64,000 nt of DNA. It comes from Zestomonas carbonaria (GTDB lineage: Bacteria; Pseudomonadota; Gammaproteobacteria; Pseudomonadales; Pseudomonadaceae). Numbering within the stretch: the first letter of the stretch is position 1; each line of letters begins with the position of its first letter. Shown here piece after piece: positions 63,893-64,000 of the stretch. The stretch covers positions 121,549 to 185,548 of the forward strand of contig NZ_CAJFCI010000076.1 in assembly GCF_904061905.1 (NCBI RefSeq). The letters are read 5' to 3'. The translations under genes were made by a program, and so were the position numbers. The notes beneath the pieces were generated by a model, which saw only the letters and a program-made list of their open reading frames with translations, was not told where the DNA came from and ran no database searches.

Positions 63893-64000
63893 GTGGAACG
63901 CGAATTTATGGAATTCGACGTCGTCATCGTCGGCGCCGGCCCGTCCGGCCTGTCCGCCGCCTGCCGACTGAAGCAGAAAGCCGCTGAAGCCGGCCAGGAG
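63893..64000 (+). CDS. Electron transfer flavoprotein-ubiquinone oxidoreductase, N-terminal part
   Basis: The first 36 codons before the window ends. GTG start seven bases after AGGAGA, then MEREFMEFDVVIVGAGPSG: an FAD-binding GAGPSGLSAA loop at residues 14-23. The sequence and its divergent position next to etfBA identify the ETF-QO gene (PA2953 type), the membrane-associated enzyme that passes electrons from ETF to ubiquinone. The iron-sulfur and quinone domains lie beyond the edge. Confidence 0.93.
   Translation, partial: MEREFMEFDVVIVGAGPSGLSAACRLKQKAAEAGQE

Overview
The window is a high-GC, gene-dense chromosomal segment of a gammaproteobacterium, almost certainly a Pseudomonas of the P. 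aeruginosa/nitroreducens/citronellolis lineage. This rests on recognisable proteins (FabA/FabB, TgpA with its MoxR and DUF58 partners, a PA1611-like hybrid kinase, GpsA, EtfBA/ETF-QO), on Pseudomonas REP palindromes in intergenic gaps, and on PsrA- and FleQ-type sites. A complete cellulose operon argues against P. aeruginosa itself, which is not known to carry one. There are 57 supported protein genes (one cut by the right edge). No rRNA, tRNA, CRISPR array, IS element or prophage was seen.

Layout. 1-2.1 kb: terminator, a tiny membrane ORF, an AEC-family transporter and an exported cytochrome c-like protein. 2.2-6.2 kb: a minus-strand operon of circularly permuted ATP-grasp, alpha-E protein, transglutaminase and Anbu (ancestral proteasome-like peptidase), preceded by a near-perfect sigma-54 promoter. 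6.5-8.9 kb: amidotransferase, RraB-like protein, EamA transporter. 9.0-13.3 kb: SDR, alpha/beta esterase and Baeyer-Villiger-type monooxygenase operon with a divergent AraC regulator. 13.6-16.3 kb: LTA-synthase-like sulfatase and a molbindin. 16.4-17.7 kb: an ECF41 sigma factor with its carboxymuconolactone decarboxylase partner and a matching promoter. 17.7-22.8 kb: speE, an AlkA-type glycosylase coupled to ogt (alkylation repair), a MATE pump, a TusA-like protein and a CHAD protein. 23-26.8 kb: moxR-DUF58-tgpA operon. 27-27.6 kb: flavin reductase.

27.8-39.7 kb: cellulose synthesis. bcsR-Q-A-B-Z-C form one tightly coupled operon behind a FleQ-like box, and bcsG (cellulose phosphoethanolamine transferase) faces it tail to tail. 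BcsA makes the glucan under c-di-GMP control (PilZ), BcsB and BcsC move it through periplasm and outer membrane, BcsZ trims it, and BcsG probably decorates it. bcsE and bcsF are not in the window.

39.8-54.1 kb: a housekeeping block: small lipoprotein, patatin, AI-2E-type permease, DUF4892 protein, GST, two hydrolases, thioesterase, acyl-CoA synthetase, sixA, DUF4389 protein, gpsA, PA1611-like hybrid kinase, then fabA-fabB. 54.1-60.8 kb: a methanethiol methyltransferase-like protein, then a probable minus-strand signalling operon running from a periplasmic solute-binding protein through two lipoproteins (DUF4398, OmpA-like) to an OmpR-type regulator and a soluble PAS/GAF hybrid kinase. 60.9-64 kb: an anchored alpha/beta hydrolase, a bidirectional terminator, etfB-etfA, and the divergent start of ETF-ubiquinone oxidoreductase behind a PsrA-type operator.

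Starts were chosen by ribosome-binding sites and overlaps. Family assignments come from reading motifs, not from database searches.
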